Assembly (NCBI GenBank): GCA_018661145.1 | Contig: JABJIU010000010.1 | Location: forward strand, 1-7,622 | DNA from: Pseudomonadota bacterium | Lineage (GTDB): Bacteria; Pseudomonadota; Gammaproteobacteria; Arenicellales; UBA868 | Direction: 5' to 3' | Length of the DNA stretch: 7,622 nucleotides | Shown here: positions 1 through 6,446 of the stretch, in pieces | Position numbering within the stretch: the first letter of the stretch is position 1 | How the letters are laid out: the number at the start of each line of letters is the position of its first letter | The notes under the pieces: generated by a model | Told to the model about the DNA's origin: nothing | The model's input: only the letters and a program-made list of their open reading frames with translations | The model's database searches: none | Made by a program: the position numbers and the translations under genes

Positions 1-771
1 TACCGAGATGCCATGGTCTATACCCCCGCAGGCCTTTGTGGTGGACCGAGCATGTGTGATGCGCTCGCTGAACTTGCTCGGCAGGTGCCGGTGCCAGGCA
101 ATCAGCCGGACGGCGACTTCTATTGCGCTATTGCCGATAGTCTTAACAGCGCCTATGCGCATCGGCTTAACCGGATGGGCGACAGCCCAGATGGCAAGAC
201 GCCCGGCTGCACGACCCATCTTAATGTCACTGATCGGCACGGCAACGTCGTCGCGTTAACGCAAACGCTCCTTTCAGTATTCGGGTCACGATTGCTGCTG
301 CCGGATACTGGAGTTCTCATGAATAATGGCATCATGTGGTTTGATCCCACCCCCGGACGGCCGAACTCTCTCGCACCGACGAAGCAGCCGTTGAGCAATA
401 TGTGTCCGACGATTGTGAAACTGCCATCGGGCGTGACGTTCGCCGTGGGAGCATCCGGAGGTCGACGGATTGTTTCGTCTTGTATGCAGCTGATCGCGCT
501 GATGACCGACTTTGATATGGACCCAGAGCAGGCCATGCACCAGCCCAGGATCGACGTTGGCGGTTCTGATCACGTGCTCGCAGATACCGCCCTGGATGAA
601 TCGATCAAGACCACTTTGGAACAGCGCTTTGAAAACTTCACGACGGCCCAGCATGGTGTTTACCCCAGTCTTTTCGGATGCCCTTCTATTGCAAGCGTTG
701 AGCCAGGTGGCGGTCGTTCCACGGGCGCAGCGTTCGTCACTTCCCCGTTGGCAGCCGCGGTGAGTGAGTAG
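1..771 (+). CDS. gamma-glutamyltransferase-family protein, C-terminal part (5' cut by window edge)
   Basis: The frame is open from base 1, so the ATG at 13 is probably internal and the gene starts upstream. About 256 residues remain of a family that usually exceeds 500. These enzymes self-cleave before a Thr, which then acts as the N-terminal nucleophile that transfers or hydrolyses gamma-glutamyl or related acyl groups. The segment CTTHLNV places that Thr at codon 211-213, so the whole small subunit is present. It is followed by NVVALTQTL, NNGIMWFDP, PLSNMCPTIV and GASGGRRI, which align with the family's small-subunit motifs. Compared with E. coli GGT, positions corresponding to Asn411, Gln430 and Asp433 appear to be Leu, Gly and Trp. 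This suggests a GGT-like acylase or hydrolase subfamily, not a classical glutathione enzyme. No signal peptide can be judged because the start is missing. Family assignment is firm; substrate is unknown. Confidence 0.9.
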   Translation, partial: YRDAMVYTPAGLCGGPSMCDALAELARQVPVPGNQPDGDFYCAIADSLNSAYAHRLNRMGDSPDGKTPGCTTHLNVTDRHGNVVALTQTLLSVFGSRLLLPDTGVLMNNGIMWFDPTPGRPNSLAPTKQPLSNMCPTIVKLPSGVTFAVGASGGRRIVSSCMQLIALMTDFDMDPEQAMHQPRIDVGGSDHVLADTALDESIKTTLEQRFENFTTAQHGVYPSLFGCPSIASVEPGGGRSTGAAFVTSPLAAAVSE

Positions 772-775
772 GCTC

Positions 776-789
776 TGCACTAGCGTGCA
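776..789. repeat. short inverted repeat between GGT-family gene and alkB
   Basis: TGCAC, a 4-nt loop TAGC, then GTGCA form a perfect 5-bp stem four bases after the GGT-family stop codon. There is no T-run after it, so it is not a convincing intrinsic terminator. It may be chance. Confidence 0.3.
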
Positions 790-819
790 CTGAGGCAAGG
801 GCAAGGTTCCGTCTGCATC

Positions 820-1476
820 ATGTCGCCAAGTGAGACCCCTGTTCGCGGGACCCGCCTCGTCGCAGGCGAAGGCCCGCTCGAGATCGAAGATGGTGTTTTT
901 GAACTCTGGCCCGGGTTTCTTGGGAACTTGGAAGCGTCATCGTACTTGGCAGCGCTTCGGAACAAGATCGACTGGCATACACCCAGGGTCTTCGTGTATG
1001 GGCGGTGGGTTGATTCACCGCGTCAGTCGGCCTGGTACGGCGATAACGGAGCGGTCTACCGCTACTCCGGAACCGTGAACCAGCCCAACCCGTGGCTGCC
1101 GGAACTGGACGACCTGCGGGAGCAGTTGAATCAGTTCTGTGCGAGCAGGTTCAATAGTGTTCTTGCAAATCATTACCGTTCAGGAAAAGACAGCATGGGA
1201 TGGCACAGTGATGATGAAAAAGAGCTTGGTGCTGATCCTGTGATTGCTTCCGTCAGTCTTGGCGGTGCACGACGGTTTCTCCTGCAGCATCGACGCCGCA
1301 AAGATTTGCCGATCCACGAGATTGTTATGGAAAATGGCTCTTTGCTGGTCATGCGCGACGGCAGCCAGCAGGCCTGGCGCCATAGCGTGCCTAAGACCCG
1401 CCTAACCGTTGCGCCCAGAATTAATCTCACCTATCGTCACGTTATTGCAACCACAGAGGCTACCGGTGTCACTTAG
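820..1476 (+). CDS. alkB: AlkB-family 2-oxoglutarate/Fe(II)-dependent dioxygenase
   Basis: 218 aa, a normal size for a short AlkB protein. These enzymes oxidatively remove alkyl groups (for example 1-methyladenine and 3-methylcytosine) from nucleic acids, using iron and 2-oxoglutarate. The core is visible: NHYRSGKDSMGWHSDDE supplies the HxD iron ligands (His129, Asp131); His188 in WRHSVPKT is the distal ligand; and Arg200-Arg206 (RINLTYR) is the 2-oxoglutarate-binding arginine pair. Upstream, PRVFVYGR (55-62) and WYGD...YRYSG (72-84) match the PR-x-WYG / YxYSG pattern of the ALKBH2/3-like bacterial branch rather than E. coli AlkB itself. The ATG at 820 is the natural start; a purine-rich GGCAAGG lies 13 nt upstream, a poor ribosome-site spacing. 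It ends 33 bp before the rarA GTG and in the same reading frame. The pairing with rarA suggests a DNA-damage context, which is inference. Confidence 0.9.
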   Translation: MSPSETPVRGTRLVAGEGPLEIEDGVFELWPGFLGNLEASSYLAALRNKIDWHTPRVFVYGRWVDSPRQSAWYGDNGAVYRYSGTVNQPNPWLPELDDLREQLNQFCASRFNSVLANHYRSGKDSMGWHSDDEKELGADPVIASVSLGGARRFLLQHRRRKDLPIHEIVMENGSLLVMRDGSQQAWRHSVPKTRLTVAPRINLTYRHVIATTEATGVT

Positions 1477-1509
1477 TCCGGCCAGCAAGCAGGATCAGTC
1501 GCCACGGTC

Positions 1510-2841
1510 GTGAGCGACCCTCCATCAATGGATCAACACGAGATCGCACAAGACTATCGACCGCTCGCAGAAACGATGCGGCCGCAAAGTCTTGATCAGT
1601 TTGTCGGCCAGAGCCAACTAGTGGGCGAGGGCGCAGGCCTTCGTCAGGCGCTGCTTGCCGGGCGGATCCATTCGATGGTGTTATGGGGTCCTCCAGGAAC
1701 CGGCAAAACGACCCTTGCGAGGATGGTAGCGCAATATTGTGACGCCCGATTTGAAGTGCTCTCGGCCGTTACAGCAGGGATTAAGGATGTTCGGGAGGTG
1801 GTTGCCCGTGCCAAGGCGCTACCTGGAAAACTGGTGTTGTTTGTGGATGAGGTCCACCGCTTCAACAAAGCGCAGCAGGACGGCTTTTTGCCTCATGTAG
1901 AGGATGGCACGTTGATTCTCATTGGAGCGACTACGGAGAATCCCTCGTTTGAACTCAATAACGCGCTGTTATCACGCCTTCGGGTCTACGTGTTAAAGCC
2001 ATTGGAGTACGATGATCTTAAGGAGTTGCTGGATCGGGCGCTCGACGACGTTGAACGGGGATTGGGCAGTCTGCGACTTTCAATCCCGGAAGATGCTCGC
2101 CGGCAGTTGATAGATGCCGCGGATGGCGATGCCCGCCGGCTTTTGAATCTAATGGAGATTGCTACGCAGTTTGCCCAGAGCACGGACGACGGCTGCATTC
2201 TGCCAGATGAAACGCTCCCGGAGATTATTGGCACCCCGTTGCGGCGTTTCGATAAAGGCGGAGATCTTTTTTATGATCAGATTTCTGCGCTGCATAAATC
2301 GATGCGTGGAACAGATCCAGACGCGGTGCTCTATTGGTTTTGCAGGATGATTGACGGTGGCTGTGACCCGCGATATATCGCGCGACGTGCGATCAGAATG
2401 GCGAGCGAAGACGTGGGTAACGCCGACCCTCGAGCGCTCACGCTTACTCTTGATGCCGCCGAGAGTTATGAGCGTTTGGGCTCACCGGAGGGAGAACTGG
2501 CACTGGCACAGGCTCTTGTTTACCTGGCTTGCGCGCCAAAGAGCAACGCTGTGTATAAAGGATTCAACGAAGCGACCAAGGCAGCAAAAGAGACCGGGAC
2601 CCAGGAAGTTCCCCCGCATCTTCGCAATGCGCCGACACGGCTTGCGAAAGAACTCGGTCACGGTGAAGGGTACCGATACGCTCATAATGAGCCTGATGCC
2701 TATGCCCAGGGTGAGACCTATTTGCCGGAGTCCTTGATTGGTCAACAGTATTACCATCCGGTAGATCAAGGCCTCGAGATCAAGATTCGCGAGAAACTTG
2801 AGCGTCTTCGAAAAAAAGGTGGATCAATCGATGACCGCTGA
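1510..2841 (+). CDS. rarA: replication-associated recombination protein A (RarA/MgsA), AAA+ ATPase
   Basis: 443 aa, the usual full length. RarA is a cytoplasmic tetrameric AAA+ ATPase related to clamp loaders (the WRNIP1/Mgs1 family) that acts at stalled replication forks and single-strand/double-strand junctions. Visible motifs: PLAETMRPQSLDQFVGQ (18-34), the RarA N-terminal signature; Walker A GPPGTGKT (60-67); Walker B LVLFVDEVHRF (108-118); sensor 1 IGATTENPSF (138-147); SRLRV (155-159), the arginine-finger region; and sensor 2 GDARRLLNLME (206-216). The C-terminal part includes RGTDPDAVLYW and EDVGNADPRAL, typical of the helical tetramerisation domain. The start is GTG at 1510 or ATG at 1528; neither has a good ribosome site, and the nearest AGGA (1491-1494) is 15 nt before the GTG. 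The end overlaps birA by 11 bp, implying translational coupling. A rarA-birA junction differs from the lolA-rarA-serS order of E. coli. Confidence 0.96.
   Translation: MSDPPSMDQHEIAQDYRPLAETMRPQSLDQFVGQSQLVGEGAGLRQALLAGRIHSMVLWGPPGTGKTTLARMVAQYCDARFEVLSAVTAGIKDVREVVARAKALPGKLVLFVDEVHRFNKAQQDGFLPHVEDGTLILIGATTENPSFELNNALLSRLRVYVLKPLEYDDLKELLDRALDDVERGLGSLRLSIPEDARRQLIDAADGDARRLLNLMEIATQFAQSTDDGCILPDETLPEIIGTPLRRFDKGGDLFYDQISALHKSMRGTDPDAVLYWFCRMIDGGCDPRYIARRAIRMASEDVGNADPRALTLTLDAAESYERLGSPEGELALAQALVYLACAPKSNAVYKGFNEATKAAKETGTQEVPPHLRNAPTRLAKELGHGEGYRYAHNEPDAYAQGETYLPESLIGQQYYHPVDQGLEIKIREKLERLRKKGGSIDDR
2817..2822 (+). promoter_or_regulatory. ribosome binding site for birA inside rarA
   Basis: AGGTGG lies 8 nt before the ATG at 2831, near the 3' end of rarA. 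It supports the ATG at 2831 over the in-frame TTG at 2798, which would add 11 residues with no family match. Confidence 0.75.
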
Positions 2842-3820
2842 CCGCACTCGTCTGGTCAGGATGTTGCCCACGGATCGCTCCTTAAGTCTTGGCGAGCTCG
2901 CGAACGCCACGCAAATAGATGAAGCCACTGTCACTGTATTGTTGCAACAGCTCGAGCAGGACGGTTTGCCGTTGCACAAGGAGAGTGATACCCGCTACAG
3001 ACTTCTGGAGCCGGTTCTTCCCATCGATGTGAGTGATCTTGTGGGGCAACTTGAGAGAGCAAGCTTTGCTTTTGCGCGCCAGGCTGTGGTGCTGGATACG
3101 GTGGATTCAACCAGTGACTGGCTTAGCCGGGAACAACAAGCAGGTAGGGATATTCATGGTAAGGCCTGTATCACGGAATTCCAGAGTGCGGGCCGTGGCC
3201 GCCGGGGAAGAAGTTGGCAAGGTTCGCCGTACTGTCACCTGATGCTCTCGATAGGATGGCACTTTCAAAAAGAAGCCGCCGAGATGACAGGTTTGAGTCT
3301 TTCTATCGGCGTTGCAGTTGCCGACTGCCTCAAGGAACTCACTGGGGTGCCGGTTGGGTTAAAGTGGCCGAACGATCTTTGGTATCGGGATCAAAAACTT
3401 GGAGGGATTCTGGTTGATCTCAATGCCTCTTCTGGAGGCTCTACCTTTGCAGTCGTGGGAATTGGGATTAACCTGCGCGAACCCAGCTTCAATCAGTTCG
3501 ATCCCGGCCAACCTGTTACGGATCTTTCCAGCAATACCGGGGGCGATCTTCCCCCGCGCACAACAATCATCGCGTCTGTGCTTGGCGCAATAGCAAATGT
3601 GCTGGATCGATTTCACCCGCATCAGTTTCTGCCAGACCAAGACCGCTTCAATGCATTGGATGTCTTTGCAGGGCGTAAGGTTCGCACGGAATCAAAAGGA
3701 AAACGCCTGCAGGGCGTCGGAGCGGGGGCCGACCGGTTGGGGCGTTATTGCGTTCACTGTGCGGACGGCGTGGTGGAAACGATAAACTCCGGGGATATCA
3801 GCCTGTCATTGGCTGACTGA
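2831..3820 (+). CDS. birA: bifunctional biotin--[acetyl-CoA carboxylase] ligase / biotin operon repressor BirA
   Basis: 329 aa from ATG 2831, close to E. coli BirA (321 aa). BirA makes biotinyl-5'-AMP and transfers biotin to the AccB lysine; as the adenylate-bound dimer it represses biotin synthesis genes. An N-terminal winged helix is visible at about residues 10-50 (SLSLGELANATQIDEATVTV), so this is the repressor-type ligase, not the short ligase-only form. Catalytic-domain motifs follow: DSTSDWL (92-98), GRGRRGRSW (121-129), the adenylate-binding loop; KWPNDLW (178-184) and KLGGILVDL (189-197), around the biotin site; and GIGINL (210-215). The last 50 or so residues form the usual SH3-like C-terminal domain. 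The gene overlaps rarA by 11 bp and is followed 24 bp later by coaX, the common Pseudomonas-type order. No bio operator is recognised in the window. Confidence 0.97.
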   Translation: MTADRTRLVRMLPTDRSLSLGELANATQIDEATVTVLLQQLEQDGLPLHKESDTRYRLLEPVLPIDVSDLVGQLERASFAFARQAVVLDTVDSTSDWLSREQQAGRDIHGKACITEFQSAGRGRRGRSWQGSPYCHLMLSIGWHFQKEAAEMTGLSLSIGVAVADCLKELTGVPVGLKWPNDLWYRDQKLGGILVDLNASSGGSTFAVVGIGINLREPSFNQFDPGQPVTDLSSNTGGDLPPRTTIIASVLGAIANVLDRFHPHQFLPDQDRFNALDVFAGRKVRTESKGKRLQGVGAGADRLGRYCVHCADGVVETINSGDISLSLAD

Positions 3821-3844
3821 ATCTCTTTATTATCGCGTCACAAT

Positions 3845-4594
3845 ATGCCGACCCCAAGCTCCTGTCTCCTGATTGATCACGGAAATAGCCGTATCAAGTG
3901 GGCACTGACCACCGCGGCTGACATGACTGTGGGGCAGGCGATTGATTACCGTGACGAAGAAACAGATTTCAGTTCCTGGGAGAAACTCAACACGGTACAA
4001 AGAGTCCTGGTGAGTAACAGCGCTGGCCCTAAAGCATTTGCGTACCTCGTGAACCGTTGCCAAAAACAGTGGCAACTCAATCCCGAACCATTGCAAGCCA
4101 AGCCGGAACAGTGTGGCGTCATCAACAGTTACCTTGAGCCTCAGACGCTGGGTGCTGACCGATGGCTTGCGCTCATTGCAGCGCGACAGATTTATCAGGG
4201 TTCTCTTGCGGTCATTGACTGCGGGACCGCGGTGACATGCGACGCACTGTCAAAGGAGGGTGTTTTCCTCGGGGGTGTGATCAGTGCCGGGCCAAAGATT
4301 GCGGCCGATGCGTTGGTCAAAAAGGCAGCGCATCTTGATCTTGACGAAATGCATTACCCCGGGCCGTTTAATACGGATACGGCGAGTGCGGTCAGTGCTG
4401 GCAGCCTGATATTCACGGTGGGTGGTATAGAAAAAGTGCTGAATGAATTCAGGTCAAAACTTGGAGACGAGATTCGTGTTTTGATGACCGGAGGGTGGGC
4501 AGACACTCTGGCACCGTTGATAGATCTTGACGCGGCGGTGTATCCTGATCTCGTGTTGCAGGGAATTCAGTTTGCCGCCGGAGAAGAATCATGA
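3845..4594 (+). CDS. coaX: type III pantothenate kinase CoaX
   Basis: 249 aa, the normal size. CoaX phosphorylates pantothenate, the first step of coenzyme A synthesis, and belongs to the ASKHA fold. It replaces the unrelated type I enzyme CoaA. Motifs: DHGNSRIKW (11-19), the phosphate-1 loop of the D-x-GN-[ST]-x-x-K type; GADRWLAL (103-110), the pantothenate-side motif; DCGTAVTCD (125-133), phosphate-2; and GGVISAGP (143-150). The C-terminal YPDLVLQGIQ (233-242) is also typical. The ATG at 3845 is close to the first motif, as in the family, but no clear ribosome site precedes it. The stop overlaps the next start as ATGA. Position directly after birA supports the assignment. Confidence 0.95.
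   Translation: MPTPSSCLLIDHGNSRIKWALTTAADMTVGQAIDYRDEETDFSSWEKLNTVQRVLVSNSAGPKAFAYLVNRCQKQWQLNPEPLQAKPEQCGVINSYLEPQTLGADRWLALIAARQIYQGSLAVIDCGTAVTCDALSKEGVFLGGVISAGPKIAADALVKKAAHLDLDEMHYPGPFNTDTASAVSAGSLIFTVGGIEKVLNEFRSKLGDEIRVLMTGGWADTLAPLIDLDAAVYPDLVLQGIQFAAGEES
4580..4583 (+). promoter_or_regulatory. ribosome binding site for the SPOR-like gene inside coaX
   Basis: GGAG lies 7 nt before the ATG at 4591, within the last codons of coaX. Together with the ATGA overlap it supports that start and coupled translation. Confidence 0.6.
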
Positions 4595-5223
4595 GAGGGC
4601 TGTTGGCATTGCTGGTTCTTGCGAATATCGGCTTGTATCTGTGGGCCACGCAGTTGTCCCCAAAGGCGGAGTTAGGCTTGCCGGAAGCACAGGCGGGACA
4701 CAATCTCGAGGCCATGGAACTGACCTCCGAGCAATCGATCGTTATGGGTGCCACAGTCGGCTGTCTTCGGATCGGACCTTTTTCCACTCAGCAGACGCTG
4801 AGTCATGGTCGCCGCATCCTGGTCAACAAAGGCTATGGACTGGCGCAGCAGCGCACTGCAGTACGGGAGGTGCATGCCTACCAGGTATTGGCAGGCCCGT
4901 TTCTTTCGGACATTACCCGGGATAATGCCCGAATGAGTCTTCAGGATGCCGGGATCAGTACCGGTGACCTGGCGTTTGGAGATGAAAAAATGCTTTTGTT
5001 GGGTGACTATGCGCGAAAGGCGCAGGCAGAAAAGCTTGCCTCTGGCCTGGCTTCGCTAGAGCTTCCCTTGATTGTCAAATTGCAGGCACGAACCCTTGGA
5101 CCCCTTTACTGGCTCGATGTTCCAGACGTGGTAACCCCTGAGCGAAAGCAGGAGTTTGCAGAACAGAAGTGGGGAGACGCCATGACCGAAGTCACCCCGA
5201 TCCCTTGCCTAAAAAGCGGGTAA
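4591..5223 (+). CDS. membrane-anchored SPOR-domain-like protein
   Basis: 210 aa. Residues 3-20 (GLLALLVLANIGLYLWAT) form one membrane segment or uncleaved signal anchor, placing the rest in the periplasm. The periplasmic part has SPOR-like pattern elements: CLRIGPFST (58-66) with a following helix, YQVLAGPFLS (97-106), and MLLLGDYARKAQAEKLASGL (134-153), in which a strand ending in G-x-[FY] precedes an A-rich helix. SPOR domains bind denuded peptidoglycan glycan at division sites. A small SPOR protein sits after coaX in Pseudomonas, which supports both the call and the annotation of this region as core chromosome. Sequence conservation within this family is low, so the exact domain limits are uncertain, and a direct role in division is not shown by the sequence. 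Confidence 0.75.
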   Translation: MRGLLALLVLANIGLYLWATQLSPKAELGLPEAQAGHNLEAMELTSEQSIVMGATVGCLRIGPFSTQQTLSHGRRILVNKGYGLAQQRTAVREVHAYQVLAGPFLSDITRDNARMSLQDAGISTGDLAFGDEKMLLLGDYARKAQAEKLASGLASLELPLIVKLQARTLGPLYWLDVPDVVTPERKQEFAEQKWGDAMTEVTPIPCLKSG

Positions 5224-5229
5224 GACCCC

Positions 5230-5244
5230 ACCGCTTACTGCGGT
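5230..5244 (+). repeat. small hairpin after the SPOR-like gene
   Basis: ACCGC, loop TTACT, GCGGT make a perfect 5-bp stem 6 nt after the stop codon. No T-tract follows, so it is at best a weak terminator or RNA 3'-end element between the operon and the tRNA gene. Confidence 0.35.
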
Positions 5245-5288
5245 CGCCAGCCTAGGGAAGTAAAATACGGCAGCATTCCTTTCTAAAT

Positions 5289-5364
5289 GCCCGCATAGCT
5301 CAGTTGGCAGAGCAGCTGATTTGTAATCAGCAGGTCGATGGTTCGAATCCGTCTGCGGGCTCCA
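5289..5364 (+). tRNA. tRNA-Thr (anticodon TGT)
   Basis: A 76-nt cloverleaf. The acceptor stem is GCCCGCA (5289-5295) with TGCGGGC (5354-5360), discriminator T and an encoded CCA (5362-5364). The D stem is GCTC/GAGC. The anticodon arm is GCTGA-TTTGTAA-TCAGC, with anticodon TGT at 5322-5324, reading ACA (Thr). The variable loop is AGGTC, and the T arm is GATGG-TTCGAAT-CCGTC with one G-T pair. In E. coli the corresponding gene (thrU) starts the tRNA-Thr/Tyr/Gly/Thr-tufB cluster; here no other tRNA follows in the window. A TAAAAT at 5261-5266 could be part of its promoter, but no matching -35 is seen. Confidence 0.97.
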
Positions 5365-5382
5365 TATTTATAGCGTTACCGT

Positions 5383-5411
5383 TTGATTAAATCATGCACC
5401 AAACATAAAAT
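5383..5411 (+). promoter_or_regulatory. sigma70-type promoter upstream of the RHH-like gene
   Basis: TTGATT (5383-5388), a 17-bp spacer and TAAAAT (5406-5411) match the sigma70 hexamers at 4/6 and 5/6 with ideal spacing. The expected transcription start near 5418 would leave only about 6 nt before the ATG at 5424, so the message may be nearly leaderless. This is a prediction from sequence only. Confidence 0.5.
5384..5394. promoter_or_regulatory. palindrome overlapping the -35, possible autoregulatory operator
   Basis: TGATT-A-AATCA is a perfect 5+5 palindrome lying on the presumed -35 box of the following gene. Ribbon-helix-helix proteins commonly repress their own promoter through such short palindromes; that link is inference here. 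Confidence 0.35.
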
Positions 5412-5423
5412 AGGCTAAGAATT

Positions 5424-5747
5424 ATGCACAGAAGATCACAAGAAGAACTGGAGAAGATAATTAGCCGGATCCCTGCTACTGATCCAAGAGTGAACGTAGG
5501 TGTTTTAAAAACGCACCATAAGATCATTAAAATGATCGCGGCGCAGAGGGAGCATTCAGTACAGCAAACGATAGATATTCTTCTTCAAAGAACTCTAGTG
5601 GAAATGAACGATGTTGGGATTCAAGATATCATCGCCTGGTGTGAAGAATTAAATCCTGAGAAGAAAGAACCTCGTATCGAGAACCAAGAACGTGAGCCTC
5701 TAGAGCGTAGAAGCGAAGCGTCTAGGGAGTTGCGAAAAAAAGCGTAG
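5424..5747 (+). CDS. small ribbon-helix-helix-like protein, function unknown
   Basis: 107 aa; not recognised as a named family. Residues 22-58 (from VNVGVLKTHHKIIKMIAAQ to LLQRTL) follow the ribbon-helix-helix pattern: a short strand, a helix with a hydrophobic i/i+3/i+4 pattern, a turn before SVQQ, then a helix IDILLQRTL. This resembles the DNA-binding part of many small regulators and antitoxins. Residues 59-76 form a further helix, and 78-107 are a very charged tail (EKKEPRIENQERE...RELRKKA), probably disordered. No partner toxin gene follows; the next 700 bp lack a gene. The start is ATG 5424; AGG at 5412-5414 is a weak ribosome site 9 nt upstream. Codon use (AGA, ATA, AAA-rich) is unlike the housekeeping genes to the left, consistent with acquired DNA. 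Alternatives are a plasmid- or island-borne partition or antitoxin remnant. Confidence 0.6.
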   Translation: MHRRSQEELEKIISRIPATDPRVNVGVLKTHHKIIKMIAAQREHSVQQTIDILLQRTLVEMNDVGIQDIIAWCEELNPEKKEPRIENQEREPLERRSEASRELRKKA

Positions 5748-5839
5748 CAGTACTTAAAAAAACAGCGAAAACGGCCTTTGATGTATAGGTGAGCTAAAGG
5801 GAAATTGATTTAGTCTGTTTCTTGCTTATCATCTGCGCG

Positions 5840-5877
5840 CGCGATGCCCGGCACTTTTTTGGGTCAACCCCATCGCG
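5840..5877. repeat. inverted repeat CGCGATG / CATCGCG
   Basis: CGCGATG (5840-5846) and CATCGCG (5871-5877) are a perfect 7-bp inverted pair 24 nt apart. Inside, GGGT-CA-ACCC (5861-5870) could form a second stem, and a run of six T lies at 5855-5860. The T-run is inside the loop, so it does not make a standard terminator. Confidence 0.4.
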
Positions 5878-5922
5878 AGAATGAATCTCTAGCGCTAGGC
5901 TACCAGGGCCCGGGCTAATACC

Positions 5923-5947
5923 GATAAACTGCGCGAGCCCATTTATC
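5923..5947. repeat. inverted repeat GATAAA / TTTATC
   Basis: GATAAA (5923-5928) and TTTATC (5942-5947) form a 6-bp inverted pair around 13 nt. Significance unknown. Confidence 0.3.
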
Positions 5948-5985
5948 AGTTATAAATAAGTTAAATGAACAGTCCGTGCCCATTC

Positions 5986-5998
5986 ACTCCAGTGGAGT
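5986..5998. repeat. 13-bp palindrome ACTCCA-G-TGGAGT
   Basis: Perfect 6+6 palindrome around a single central base, in the non-coding tract. It could be a protein-binding site; no adjacent gene start supports this. Confidence 0.35.
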
Positions 5999-6105
5999 AG
6001 GTTAGAACTTTACATAATAGTCCTTCTCGGAACTTCTCGCACCTCACAAAACTCTGTAATAGTAGAGTACCACCAACTCCCCACGGTTATCCCACTTCGA
6101 TTTGC

Positions 6106-6131
6106 CACGTTATTTGCACACGTTATTTGCA
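6106..6131. repeat. tandem 13-bp direct repeat, two copies
   Basis: CACGTTATTTGCA occurs twice back to back (6106-6118 and 6119-6131) without mismatch, and TTTGC just upstream (6101-6105) matches part of a third unit. Tandem units of this size can be protein-binding iterons or replication slippage. Only two full copies exist and no Rep gene is nearby. Confidence 0.7.
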
Positions 6132-6185
6132 GAAGTAGGGACCTGATTTAGCCAGGCTTGCGGAATGGTGGGTAATCAGGATTCT

Positions 6186-6240
6186 AGGATCCGGACCTAA
6201 AAGGGTTTACAAAGTCCGTCCAAGATCAACCCCCGATCCT
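6186..6240. repeat. nested inverted repeats, possible structured RNA
   Basis: AGGATC (6186-6191) pairs with GATCCT (6235-6240), and the directly adjoining CGGAC (6192-6196) pairs with GTCCG (6214-6218). The left arm is continuous for 11 bases, while the right arm is split by 16 nt. This would give a bulged two-part stem. No known RNA family is recognised. Confidence 0.3.
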
Positions 6241-6392
6241 GCCGTGAGTTATTGACTCCTAAGAGCAACGAACAAAGAGCTAAATCTATGAGCTATCCAT
6301 CTATCCGCGCTATCGCCCCGTATATATCTCCGGCGCACAGACGCAGACGAGATCGTCGACGGGGATTGCTTGGTCGAAATCCACCAAAAGTT

Positions 6393-6409
6393 ACCGGTTG
6401 ATAACCGGT
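6393..6409. repeat. palindrome ACCGGTT-GAT-AACCGGT upstream of the caspase-like remnant
   Basis: A perfect 7+7 inverted repeat with a 3-nt centre, ending 37 bp before the ATG at 6447. The position fits an operator for the downstream gene, or a small hairpin in its leader. No clear sigma70 boxes were found beside it. Confidence 0.45.
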
Positions 6410-6446
6410 GATGCAGATATGTTCAAGGCTTTTAGGCTGAAAAGTT

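Larger units (their letters stand above)
5748..6446. other. about 700 bp with no convincing gene
   Basis: Neither strand holds a credible gene. The longest + strand candidate noted begins at ATG 6288 and gives 37 arginine/proline-rich codons with no ribosome site. Several inverted repeats and one tandem repeat lie here and are listed separately. The tract could be decayed gene sequence, an untranslated RNA locus or the inner edge of an inserted element; I recognise no transposase or integrase remnant. Confidence 0.6.

Noticed and set aside
153..536. Minus-strand open frame inside the GGT-family gene
   Set aside because: Shadow of a well-supported coding sequence; its product has no recognisable pattern.
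2798..2830. TTG at 2798 as the birA start
   Set aside because: The ATG at 2831 has AGGTGG at 8 nt, and the added 11 residues match nothing in BirA.
5855..5877. Intrinsic terminator using the T6 run at 5855-5860
   Set aside because: The T-run sits inside the loop of the only good inverted repeat, with no stem ending immediately before it on either strand.
5821..5960. Coding remnant on the minus strand
   Set aside because: Translation gave only short stretches broken by stops and no recognised family.
6288..6401. 37-codon reading frame from ATG 6288
   Set aside because: Arginine/proline-rich, no ribosome site, no recognisable pattern; likely chance.
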